A DNA stretch of 12,353 nucleotides from NCBI GenBank assembly GCA_002427365.1, contig DIQT01000004.1, positions 39,043 to 51,395 on the forward strand, given 5' to 3'. The notes below the pieces were generated by a model. It was given only the letters and a program-made list of their open reading frames with translations. It was not told the origin of the DNA and made no database searches. The translations under genes were made by a program, and so were the position numbers. The first letter of the stretch is position 1, and each line of letters opens with the position of its first letter. The stretch comes from Caryophanales bacterium UBA5455 (GTDB lineage Bacteria > Bacillota_I > Bacilli_A > RFN20 > CAG-826). Shown in pieces: positions 1-5,911 of this stretch.

Positions 1-38
1 ATGTTTTAGCGTTAGCGCCCCGCTATTTAAAGGATTAG
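1..38 (+). CDS. tsaB: C-terminal end of probable TsaB (t6A synthesis protein), partial
   Basis: Reading from base 3, an open frame gives the residues VLALAPRYLKD followed by TAG at 36-38. A short tail with a P-x-Y-L-(K/R) pattern is common at the C-terminus of TsaB/YeaZ proteins. In Bacilli, tsaB usually lies directly upstream of rimI and tsaD, which is the order here. TsaB is the inactive TsaD paralogue that dimerises with TsaD in threonylcarbamoyl-adenosine synthesis. Only eleven residues are visible, so the call rests mostly on gene context. The stop lies two bases before the rimI start, consistent with one operon. Confidence 0.5.
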   Translation, partial: VLALAPRYLKD

Positions 39-40
39 TT

Positions 41-514
41 ATGGAAAAGAAACTAGTTATTCGGCCGATGGAAATCGCGGACTTACCAAGTGTTAAAATA
101 ATAGAAGATGAATCATTTGTTGATCCATGGAGCGAACAGGATTTAACATATGAACTATTAGTTAATCCGCTCGCGGAGTTACTTGTCCTTACGTATGACG
201 AACAAATTCTTGGTTTTGCGAACTACTGGGTGACGTTTGATAGTGTAAGTATTGCCCAAATTGCCATTTATCCACCAGCGCGTGGGGCAGGGTTAGGATT
301 AATGTTACTTAAAGATGTTCTTCATCGAATTAGTTTATTAGAAGAAGTTAAAATGATTACGCTTGAGGTAAGAGAAAATAATCTTGCCGCGCGTAAGTTG
401 TATTTAAAAGCCGGGTTTCATGTATCGCATTTAAAACCTAGCTATTATTACAATGGTGATAATGCGATTTATATGATTAAGGAGAATGTCCATGTCAGTA
501 ATTCTAGCGATTGA
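41..514 (+). CDS. rimI: RimI-type ribosomal protein / N-alpha-acetyltransferase (GNAT family)
   Basis: This 157-residue protein matches the RimI type of GNAT acetyltransferases, which move an acetyl group from acetyl-CoA to the N-terminal amine of ribosomal protein bS18 and sometimes other proteins. The acetyl-CoA pyrophosphate loop is clear: IAIYPPARGAGLG at about 74-86, with R81-G-A-G-L-G86 fitting the R/Q-x-x-G-x-G/A motif. The LEVRENN segment (108-114) and Y121 correspond to the family's catalytic Glu (E109) and Tyr. The C-terminal KAGF motif at 123-126 is also typical. The length is normal for the family. AAAGGA at 29-34 lies six bases before the ATG. The last 23 bases overlap the proposed tsaD start at 492, which indicates translational coupling. 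Placement between tsaB and tsaD is the usual Bacilli arrangement. Confidence 0.9.
   Translation: MEKKLVIRPMEIADLPSVKIIEDESFVDPWSEQDLTYELLVNPLAELLVLTYDEQILGFANYWVTFDSVSIAQIAIYPPARGAGLGLMLLKDVLHRISLLEEVKMITLEVRENNLAARKLYLKAGFHVSHLKPSYYYNGDNAIYMIKENVHVSNSSD
479..484 (+). promoter_or_regulatory. Ribosome binding site that sets the tsaD start at 492
   Basis: AAGGAG lies inside the end of rimI. It is one base from the ATG at 486, too close to serve it, but seven bases from the in-frame ATG at 492. The start at 492 is therefore preferred. Confidence 0.8.
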
Positions 515-1508
515 AAGTAGTTGTGATGAAACAAGCGTTGCGATTACAAAAGATGGTAAATTAATCGCGAATGTTGTTTCAACGCAAATTGAAATGCACC
601 AAAAGTATGGGGGCGTGATGCCAGAAATCGCCGCGCGTCTACATACTGAAAATATCGGCATTTGTTTAAAGGAAGCACTAGAAAAAAGTGAACTTACATT
701 AAACGAAGTCGATGCTTTTGCGGTGACAAGAGGCCCAGGTTTAATAGGCGCACTCCACGTTGGGGTTCAAGCCGCTAAAACGCTAGCGATGTTATATCAA
801 AAGCCCTTAATCCCCGTTCATCATTTAGCAGCGCATATTTACGCAAATGAATTTATTGAACCATTAACATTCCCCTTACTTGCGGTTATCGTTAGTGGCG
901 GCAATACCGAATTTGTTTATATGAAAGACGATTTAGATTTTCAAATTATTGGTAATACGCGTGATGATGCGATTGGTGAATGTTACGATAAAGTTGCCCG
1001 TGTTCTTGGGTTAGGGTATCCTGGCGGCATCCCAATTGATAAACTTGCCAAAATTGGCGAAAGCGGAACATATGAAATTCCTCAACCATTACTTCATGAT
1101 GGAACATATGACTTTTCCTTTTCGGGTATTAAAACGCATATTATTAATTTGGTTCATAACGCTAAACAAAAAGATGAAGAAATTAACGTTCCTAATTTAT
1201 GTGCAAGTTTTCAAACTTCCACAATGAATATCATTATCGAAAAAGCGGTGAAGGCCGCGATTCAATATGACGTTACGCAAGTTGTTATTGCTGGTGGCGT
1301 AAGCGCGAATTCCTATTTAAGAAGCGAATTACCTTTACGGCTTGAACCTAGCGGTATTAGTGTAACTCGCCCTCCATTATGGGCAACAACCGACCAAGCC
1401 GCAATGATTGCTAAACTGGCGGAACGGCTTTATGAGAGGAAAATCTTTGCGCCTTTAACCTTAGGAGCGGATCCAAACTGGCAAATTGACGATTATCTTA
1501 AGTTTTAA
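492..1508 (+). CDS. tsaD: tRNA N6-threonylcarbamoyladenosine transferase subunit TsaD
   Basis: TsaD (Gcp/YgjD/Kae1) transfers the threonylcarbamoyl group from TC-AMP to A37 of tRNAs that read ANN codons. It works in the cytoplasm with TsaB and TsaE. Starting at 492 the protein has 338 residues, a typical length. The metal-binding HLAAH falls at H111 and H115, the same numbers as in E. coli TsaD, which supports this start over the ATG at 486. Other family motifs are ESSCDET near the N-terminus, GNTRDDAIGECYDK, GYPGG, FSFSGIKT, VIAGGVSANSYLR and the C-terminal metal-site segment TTDQAAMIA (Asp301). That last segment is usually CTDNAAMIA; the Asp is kept, but C and N are replaced. It is translated from within the end of rimI. 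Confidence 0.97.
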   Translation: MSVILAIESSCDETSVAITKDGKLIANVVSTQIEMHQKYGGVMPEIAARLHTENIGICLKEALEKSELTLNEVDAFAVTRGPGLIGALHVGVQAAKTLAMLYQKPLIPVHHLAAHIYANEFIEPLTFPLLAVIVSGGNTEFVYMKDDLDFQIIGNTRDDAIGECYDKVARVLGLGYPGGIPIDKLAKIGESGTYEIPQPLLHDGTYDFSFSGIKTHIINLVHNAKQKDEEINVPNLCASFQTSTMNIIIEKAVKAAIQYDVTQVVIAGGVSANSYLRSELPLRLEPSGISVTRPPLWATTDQAAMIAKLAERLYERKIFAPLTLGADPNWQIDDYLKF

Positions 1509-1524
1509 TATGAAAAGAAGTTGG

Positions 1525-1547
1525 CTTTGCTTATAATATAAGTAAAG
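1525..1547 (+). promoter_or_regulatory. Candidate asnS promoter with a dyad centred on the -10 box
   Basis: The 56-base gap between tsaD and asnS holds a perfect TATAAT at 1532-1537 with TG three bases upstream (1528-1529), close to but not exactly an extended -10. No good -35 box is seen 16-18 bases upstream. The same bases form an inverted repeat, CTTTGCTTAT (1525-1534) and ATAAGTAAAG (1538-1547), around a three-base loop. It gives ten pairs, one of them G-U. There is no T-run after it, so it does not look like a terminator. It could be an operator, a leader hairpin or chance. Confidence 0.4.
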
Positions 1548-1564
1548 CGTAGGAGGATATAAAA

Positions 1565-2956
1565 ATGGCAGAACCACATGTCGTGCGTTATTTATACGAA
1601 GTAATGCGCTTAGGGAGTGATGAAGAAGTCGCTGCGATTCAAACAGAAATTAATTTACAAGGTTGGGTAAGAACAAATCGTGATAACGGTAGCATCGGTT
1701 TTATGGAACTTAATGATGGTACGTATTTTCGGAATATCCAAATTGTTTATACCAAAGAAAATGAAGGCTATGAAGCATTCGCTAAATTAAGAACTGGTGC
1801 GGCTGTTTCTATTAATGGTAAATTAGTCTTAACACCCGACGCTAAACAACCATTTGAAGTTCATTTAACTTCTTATCAACTTGTTGCGGCTGTTGATGAA
1901 AGTTTTCCACTTCAAAAGAAACGTCATAGTTATGAATTTCTTCGCGATATCGCTCACTTACGTCCCCGCGCGAATACATTTAATGCGGTTTTTCGGTTAA
2001 GAAGTGAACTAGCCTATGCAATTCATACCTTTTTCCATGAACAAGGGTTTGTTTATGTTCATACACCAATTATTACAAGTAATGATGCTGAAGGCGCGGG
2101 TGAAGTTTTTAAACTTGCGACTGGGCCCAAAAGATCGTTTGATGAATTTTATGGAACGGAAGTTGGTTTAACGGTTTCTGGTCAACTCCACGTTGAAGCG
2201 TTCGCGCAAGTATACCGCGATGTTTATACATTTGGCCCAACATTTAGAGCAGAACTTTCTCATACTGCCCGGCATGCGAGTGAATTTTGGATGATTGAAC
2301 CCGAAATTGCGTTCGCAGATTTAGAAGATGACATGGATTTAATCGAAGAATGTATTAAATTCTGCATTAGTTATGTCTTAGTTAATTGTGATGAAGAAAT
2401 GAAATTCTTTAACCAATTTATTGATAACACGTTAATAGAACGGTTAACGACAGTTTTACATAGTGAATTTAAACGGATGCCTTATACCGAAGCAATTGAA
2501 ATTTTACAAAAAGCCGTCGCTGATGGTCATAAATTTGATAACAATAACATTTATTGGGGCTTAGATTTAGCAACCGAACATGAACGCTACTTAACTGATG
2601 TCGTTGTTAAAGGACCAGTCTTTGTTATTAACTATCCTAGTGAAATTAAAGCATTTTATATGCGTGAAAACGAAGATGGCAAAACAGTCGCTGCGTGTGA
2701 CTTATTAGTTCCTTATGTTGGTGAACTCGTTGGTGGCTCCCAAAGAGAAGAACGCTATGATGTTTTAAAAGCAAAAATGGAAGCCCAAGGTAACGTTGAA
2801 GGGCTCGAATGGTATTTAGATTTACGGAAATATGGCGGCGTTCCAACTTCTGGCTTTGGAATTGGCTTCGATCGGCTTATAATGTATTTAACAGGACTTG
2901 CAAATATTCGTGATGTCCAACCATTCCCCCGGAATACTGGTTCAATTAGATATTAA
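1565..2956 (+). CDS. asnS: Asparaginyl-tRNA synthetase
   Basis: This class IIb aminoacyl-tRNA synthetase attaches asparagine to tRNA-Asn using ATP, in the cytoplasm. Residues about 28-110 form the anticodon-binding OB fold (LQGWVRTNRDNGSIGFMELNDG). The catalytic core follows: TVSGQLHVEAFAQ at about 203-215, motif 2 in FGPTFRAE at 223-230 with EFWMIEPE at 240-247, and motif 3 in the C-terminal GIGFDR (432-437, Arg437) followed by PFPR. The FWMIEPE and PTSGFGIGFDR wording separates AsnRS from AspRS and LysRS. The length of 463 residues is normal. AGGAGG at 1551-1556 gives a strong ribosome site before the ATG. The gene has its own possible promoter and is followed 12 bases later by a small membrane-protein gene, probably on the same transcript. 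Confidence 0.95.
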   Translation: MAEPHVVRYLYEVMRLGSDEEVAAIQTEINLQGWVRTNRDNGSIGFMELNDGTYFRNIQIVYTKENEGYEAFAKLRTGAAVSINGKLVLTPDAKQPFEVHLTSYQLVAAVDESFPLQKKRHSYEFLRDIAHLRPRANTFNAVFRLRSELAYAIHTFFHEQGFVYVHTPIITSNDAEGAGEVFKLATGPKRSFDEFYGTEVGLTVSGQLHVEAFAQVYRDVYTFGPTFRAELSHTARHASEFWMIEPEIAFADLEDDMDLIEECIKFCISYVLVNCDEEMKFFNQFIDNTLIERLTTVLHSEFKRMPYTEAIEILQKAVADGHKFDNNNIYWGLDLATEHERYLTDVVVKGPVFVINYPSEIKAFYMRENEDGKTVAACDLLVPYVGELVGGSQREERYDVLKAKMEAQGNVEGLEWYLDLRKYGGVPTSGFGIGFDRLIMYLTGLANIRDVQPFPRNTGSIRY

Positions 2957-2968
2957 AGGAGAACGTCA

Positions 2969-3133
2969 ATGGCGAAAGAAAAAGATCAAATCGTTGATTT
3001 ACGCACCCCCGAAGAGCGGAAAGTTTTAGCAAAGAAACGTCTTGCTAAATTTCTTATTGCTGTTGATATTATTTTAATTATTTTTGTTGCGATTCAGGCA
3101 GTCTTAATAATTAACGAGCTACTAAGCAAGTAA
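2969..3133 (+). CDS. Small single-span membrane protein of 54 residues, unrecognised
   Basis: A 54-residue frame begins with ATG at 2969 and ends with TAA at 3131-3133. It is preceded by AAAGGAG (2956-2962), six bases from the start, one of the better ribosome sites in the window. The N-terminal half is charged, with acidic residues then a basic run (EERKVLAKKRLAK, about 15-27). Residues about 28-50 form one hydrophobic helix (FLIAVDIILIIFVAIQAVLI) carrying an Asp at 33 and a Gln at 43. The positive-inside rule places the N-terminus in the cytoplasm. It lies 12 bases after asnS and just before a terminator, so it is probably the last gene of that transcript. I do not recognise a family and assign no function. 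The ribosome site, codon use and membrane pattern argue that it is real. Confidence 0.75.
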   Translation: MAKEKDQIVDLRTPEERKVLAKKRLAKFLIAVDIILIIFVAIQAVLIINELLSK

Positions 3134-3152
3134 AAAAAGAAAACAAAAAAAT

Positions 3153-3174
3153 AGAGCAACCATCTGGTTGCTCT
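3153..3174. terminator. Bidirectional intrinsic terminator between convergent operons
   Basis: AGAGCAACC (3153-3161) pairs perfectly with GGTTGCTCT (3166-3174) around the loop ATCT. On the plus strand it is followed by TTTCTTT. On the minus strand the A-rich bases at 3132-3151 give a U-rich tract. It lies 19 bases after the stop at 3133 and 5 bases beyond the minus-strand stop at 3180, so it can end both the asnS transcript and the membrane-protein operon. Confidence 0.93.
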
Positions 3175-3179
3175 TTTCT

Positions 3180-3845
3180 TTATTCTTCTTCAACCGCATC
3201 TGCGGCGCTAGTATCGTAAAGTTTCTTTTTAGAAATGTCGCCATCATAATGTTCAGAAATTAATACTTCAATGCGAATGAAGCGCGCGACAAAGGCTTGG
3301 ACAACAATAAGAATCCAAACGCCCCCAACCACATAGAAGGGAAAGACGAAGTAAGAAACTAACGCTTTAACTTCAAAGTGTGGGCGATTTAAAACTGCGG
3401 GCCAATCAGAAATAATTTTCATTCCAAAGACATTAACTTTTGGAATATTTTTCCAATCATGAACGAACGTAATTGTTCGGAACCCTTCAATTTCATAATC
3501 CCATAAATTAACAATGTGACCGATAACGCCACTATAAATAAAGTGAAGCGCTAAACCAAGGATGATAAGAATCATTGGGATGCTCATTTGTTTAAATAAC
3601 ATAACACGGTTTTTGTAACGCGCTTTTTCCCGGTAATCTTTTTTACCTTTTAATAAACCCGTTTCCACAAGGTTCGCCATCGCGCCATCCATCGCACGAC
3701 CTTGTCGACGCATAATCGCACGGATAAGTTCAAGAATAAGCGCAATCAAGACAAAGATGATTAGCAAAAAGATTGCTAGAACAATAAGAATTTTAATTCC
3801 TTCTTCACGCGTAGTTGACGCGGCTAAAAATAATGGGTTAATCAT
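3180..3845 (-). CDS. Unrecognised three-span membrane protein
   Basis: The frame is open back to a GTG at 3857 (225 residues), but the ATG at 3843-3845 is the likelier start. It forms an ATGA overlap with the stop of the preceding gene and gives 221 residues. Three hydrophobic segments are visible, at about 17-43, 88-115 and 160-190. The loop between the first two is strongly basic (RRQGR, KGKKD, REKARYKNR), so it should be cytoplasmic. That places the N-terminus and the 116-159 loop, which has several aromatic residues, outside. The C-terminus is cytoplasmic and ends in an acidic tail. No catalytic motif is evident and I do not recognise a family. It is the last gene of a three-gene minus-strand operon and ends at the shared terminator. 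Coupled translation with the preceding gene suggests that the two products may act together; this is inference. Confidence 0.8.
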   Translation of the reverse strand: MINPLFLAASTTREEGIKILIVLAIFLLIIFVLIALILELIRAIMRRQGRAMDGAMANLVETGLLKGKKDYREKARYKNRVMLFKQMSIPMILIILGLALHFIYSGVIGHIVNLWDYEIEGFRTITFVHDWKNIPKVNVFGMKIISDWPAVLNRPHFEVKALVSYFVFPFYVVGGVWILIVVQAFVARFIRIEVLISEHYDGDISKKKLYDTSAADAVEEE

Positions 3846-4372
3846 TTTTGCCACCACTTTTTCTTTTTCGTTTCCACGGGCTTTTCTTCAACTGCTTCCG
3901 TGGTATCTTCTTTTTGTTCGATTGCCGGTGGAGTGGTTTCTTCGATATATCCACTTGGTTGATTTGCGGCGATTTGCGCTGGTTGACCCGCTATTTGTTG
4001 GGGTGCATCAGGTTGTTGATTAGGAAGAGCATCAAACACATTTTGTGGAATTTGGCCTTGGCCCGTGTTAATAAAAACAGCTTTTTCAATTGTTAAACTT
4101 TGTTGTGGTTGTTGTGATTGAGGAGCGGTTGGGTTTTCCATTTCATCAATTTCTCGTTGTTGACGTTTCTTTAATATTTGGGCGGCGCGGACATCGCTTT
4201 CCGTTGGGCCAAGAACTTTCTTCCCAGCGAAATAGCGAATTGCTACCCAAACAAGCATACCAAGCCAAAGAAGAATCGCATAAACAGCCGCGAGGGCAAG
4301 ACCCGCAACAAATAAGGGTAATAAAATAACCCCTAACATTCCAACGCCAATTCGTTTAATGATTTTCTTCAT
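3842..4372 (-). CDS. Unrecognised membrane-anchored protein with Pro/Gln-rich tail
   Basis: This 176-residue protein starts with ATG at 4370-4372, with AAAGGA six bases upstream. A basic N-terminus (MKKIIKR) leads into a long hydrophobic stretch at about 8-46, long enough for a two-helix hairpin, followed by RYFAGKK. Basic residues on both sides suggest that both ends are cytoplasmic. A charged, probably helical segment (about 58-80) follows, then a low-complexity tail (81-176) rich in Pro, Gln and Ala. The tail turns acidic (EEKPVE) and ends in KKKKWWQK, a basic and aromatic cluster that could touch membrane or a partner. Its TGA stop overlaps the next gene's ATG. No family is recognised. 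The tail resembles a flexible linker or docking arm rather than an enzyme; this is inference from composition. Confidence 0.8.
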   Translation of the reverse strand: MKKIIKRIGVGMLGVILLPLFVAGLALAAVYAILLWLGMLVWVAIRYFAGKKVLGPTESDVRAAQILKKRQQREIDEMENPTAPQSQQPQQSLTIEKAVFINTGQGQIPQNVFDALPNQQPDAPQQIAGQPAQIAANQPSGYIEETTPPAIEQKEDTTEAVEEKPVETKKKKWWQK

Positions 4373-4393
4373 CGCGCGTCCTTTCTTTGTGGC

Positions 4394-5266
4394 TTAAGCA
4401 CGTGCCTTTATATATTTTACAATTAAATAGGCATCACAGGGTATAAATATTATAGCAAATAGAAAAGGTACATAAAGCGAATCCAATATTACACCCCCAA
4501 TAATTAGACAAATAATCATTATAGCGAGGCCACTAAAGAAAAATACCTTTCCTAATTTTGGCGTTTCAAACGTATTTATTAACGAAATTACACCAAAATA
4601 AGCGGCAATAATTAATAATAGATAACTAACTGGTGCATAAAACGGTAAGATAATTGCTGCGATTAAATAAAGACCTAAACTAAAGAAGGGTGAAAGAGTT
4701 AAATAGTTAGCGTTTAGTTCAATTTTTAATTTCGCTAATTCGTCTTCAATAATAATTAAAGTTAACGCTGTTTGACCAGCGGAAATTAGAAAAATAAATA
4801 ACGAAACGATCACACTTCGTCCAGGATGATCCGCAAGTTTAAAAATATTTAATATTAATTCAACCATATTAATATCACTAAGAAGTTTAATTAGCGGAAT
4901 GGAAACTGCTCCTAACCCCATTTGAATAATACTTGTAAGCGTAAAGACAATACTTGTATTCGCCTCTTTTTTAATTAAAATTCCCATTACTATCCCAGTA
5001 ATTAAGGCGGGCACTAAATAAAATAACGTAATATATGGATTATGAAGCGAGGTTAAAAAAGAAATAACAATTGTGGAAACAAAATAAATTATTAAATATT
5101 TGTTTTGGCAATATAACACTACTAATAACGAAAGAATCGGTAAAACGAGCATAAAAAGTAACGCTAACGGCTCATAAAAAGAAACGATTAAAGCCGCAAC
5201 TCCGTTAAGAGCGGCCATAATTGCCATAAAAGTCATATTTTGAGTAAGTGTTTCTTTTACTTTCAT
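4394..5266 (-). CDS. Polytopic membrane protein, distantly YybS/DUF2232-like
   Basis: This 290-residue protein is almost entirely hydrophobic, with about eight to ten membrane segments between residues 12 and 284. Short polar breaks occur at about 99-105 (KKEANTS), 145-150 (ADHPGR), 175-186 (DELAKLKIEL region) and 232-240. The N-terminal pattern, the LVPALITGIVMGILIKK segment and a later segment ending in EDELAKLKIEL resemble the YybS (DUF2232) family and, more distantly, substrate-binding S components of ECF transporters. The match is by eye, so the family name is tentative and the function unknown. The ATG at 5264-5266 lacks a good ribosome site, and a promoter-like TAAAAT lies only eight bases upstream, so the message may be almost leaderless. 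It is the first gene of a three-gene minus-strand operon, 21 bases before the next. Confidence 0.8.
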   Translation of the reverse strand: MKVKETLTQNMTFMAIMAALNGVAALIVSFYEPLALLFMLVLPILSLLVVLYCQNKYLIIYFVSTIVISFLTSLHNPYITLFYLVPALITGIVMGILIKKEANTSIVFTLTSIIQMGLGAVSIPLIKLLSDINMVELILNIFKLADHPGRSVIVSLFIFLISAGQTALTLIIIEDELAKLKIELNANYLTLSPFFSLGLYLIAAIILPFYAPVSYLLLIIAAYFGVISLINTFETPKLGKVFFFSGLAIMIICLIIGGVILDSLYVPFLFAIIFIPCDAYLIVKYIKARA

Positions 5267-5274
5267 ACGCTTTC

Positions 5275-5283
5275 ATTTTACCA
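5275..5283 (-). promoter_or_regulatory. Candidate extended -10 promoter for the minus-strand membrane operon
   Basis: Read on the minus strand, the bases are TGGTAAAAT, an extended -10 (TGn plus a TATAAT-like hexamer). No clear -35 is present. Transcription would begin about two bases before the ATG at 5266, giving an almost leaderless message. The same TGnTAAAAT pattern occurs ahead of pcrA. Confidence 0.45.
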
Positions 5284-5291
5284 CGAACATT

Positions 5292-5331
5292 AAATATTAA
5301 GGGTGGAGAAATATTTGTTTTAAAATATTTT
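5292..5331. repeat. Three AAATATT-type elements in the divergent promoter region
   Basis: AAATATT (5292-5298), AAATATTT (5309-5316) and the perfect palindrome AAAATATTTT (5322-5331) lie between the divergent starts at 5266 and 5365. The first two form an inverted repeat with an 11-base spacer. The third overlaps a possible -10 (TAAAAT, 5321-5326) of the rightward gene. They may be binding sites for a regulator, but such words arise easily in AT-rich DNA. Confidence 0.25.
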
Positions 5332-5364
5332 AACAATACATTCATTTGCTGTGTATTTAATAGT

Positions 5365-5835
5365 ATGAATTCAAGCAAGAGTAACTTTTATATTGTATTA
5401 ATTATTGGGCTTCTATTTGAAACAAATTTTAAATACGCAAATAATAATCATTTTGCTAGTAGTTTTGAAAGTAGTGAACAAGTAATAAGTTATGATTATG
5501 AAGAATTTTCTTCTTATAAAATTGAATACGAAACAATCTTACTTCAAGCGCCATCATCCTATGATGTTTATTTATATTCCTTACGGTGTGGGCACTGCAA
5601 TGAAATTAAAAACGAAGTTCTTTCTTATTTATCAAGCACACAATTTTATTTTCTTGTCGATTATGGAGCGTACTTAGATAATAAGAAAGACGATAACGAA
5701 GATAAAAACGATGGATTAACAATTATTGGAACGCCAACACTATTAAAAATTAGTAATCGCGAGGTAATTTACTCGCTTGTTGGCAAAAGCGAAATCATAA
5801 AACACATTAGGGAAAACGATAAAATTAATAATTAA
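5365..5835 (+). CDS. Predicted exported thioredoxin-fold protein with CGHC active site
   Basis: Starting at the ATG at 5365 the product has 156 residues. The N-terminus looks like a signal peptide or anchor: a Lys at 5, a hydrophobic core FYIVLIIGLL (8-17), and a possible cleavage area near FKYANNN (22-28). No lipobox Cys is seen. The rest fits a thioredoxin fold: strand DVYLY (67-71), the redox motif CGHC at 75-78, a helix, an acidic loop rich in Asp and Lys (about 104-117), and the cis-Pro segment IGTPTLL (Pro124). The role would be thiol-disulfide exchange outside the membrane; the partner is unknown. No ribosome site precedes the ATG, although it is the only in-frame ATG after the overlapping upstream region. 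The gene is divergent from the membrane operon and ends 76 bases before pcrA. Confidence 0.78.
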   Translation: MNSSKSNFYIVLIIGLLFETNFKYANNNHFASSFESSEQVISYDYEEFSSYKIEYETILLQAPSSYDVYLYSLRCGHCNEIKNEVLSYLSSTQFYFLVDYGAYLDNKKDDNEDKNDGLTIIGTPTLLKISNREVIYSLVGKSEIIKHIRENDKINN

Positions 5836-5873
5836 AATTCTTCAATGTTCGCAAAGAAATAGTGGTGATTATA

Positions 5874-5882
5874 TGCTAAAAT
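5874..5882 (+). promoter_or_regulatory. Candidate extended -10 promoter for the pcrA-ligA-gatCAB operon
   Basis: TGCTAAAAT matches an extended -10 (TG at 5874-5875, TAAAAT at 5877-5882) in the 76-base gap before pcrA. No convincing -35 is found at the usual spacing. A start near 5889 would leave a leader of about 23 bases containing the GAGGG ribosome site at 5899-5903. Confidence 0.5.
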
Positions 5883-5911
5883 AGACCTAGAATTAATCGA
5901 GGGACTTAGGC

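Noticed and set aside
1509..1564. T-box or other riboswitch ahead of asnS
   Set aside because: The gap is only 56 bases, too short for a T-box, and no terminator/antiterminator pair is seen.
3846..3857. GTG starts at 3857 and 3854 for the three-span membrane protein
   Set aside because: Possible, but the ATG at 3845 forms an ATGA overlap with the preceding gene, the usual coupling arrangement here.
3757..4329. Plus-strand open frames opposite the membrane genes
   Set aside because: They are rich in Phe, Leu and Val from reading Lys/Gln-rich codons backwards, overlap one another, lack ribosome sites and match no family.
5248..5364. N-terminal extension of the thioredoxin-like protein back to an ATG at 5248
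   Set aside because: It would run through the start and promoter of the divergent membrane gene, has no ribosome site, and would put hydrophobic and Cys-containing residues before a good signal peptide.
5818..5845. Terminator after the thioredoxin-like gene
   Set aside because: Only a very weak A/T palindrome (TTAATAATTAA) is present, with no GC stem and no T-run, so readthrough into pcrA is possible.
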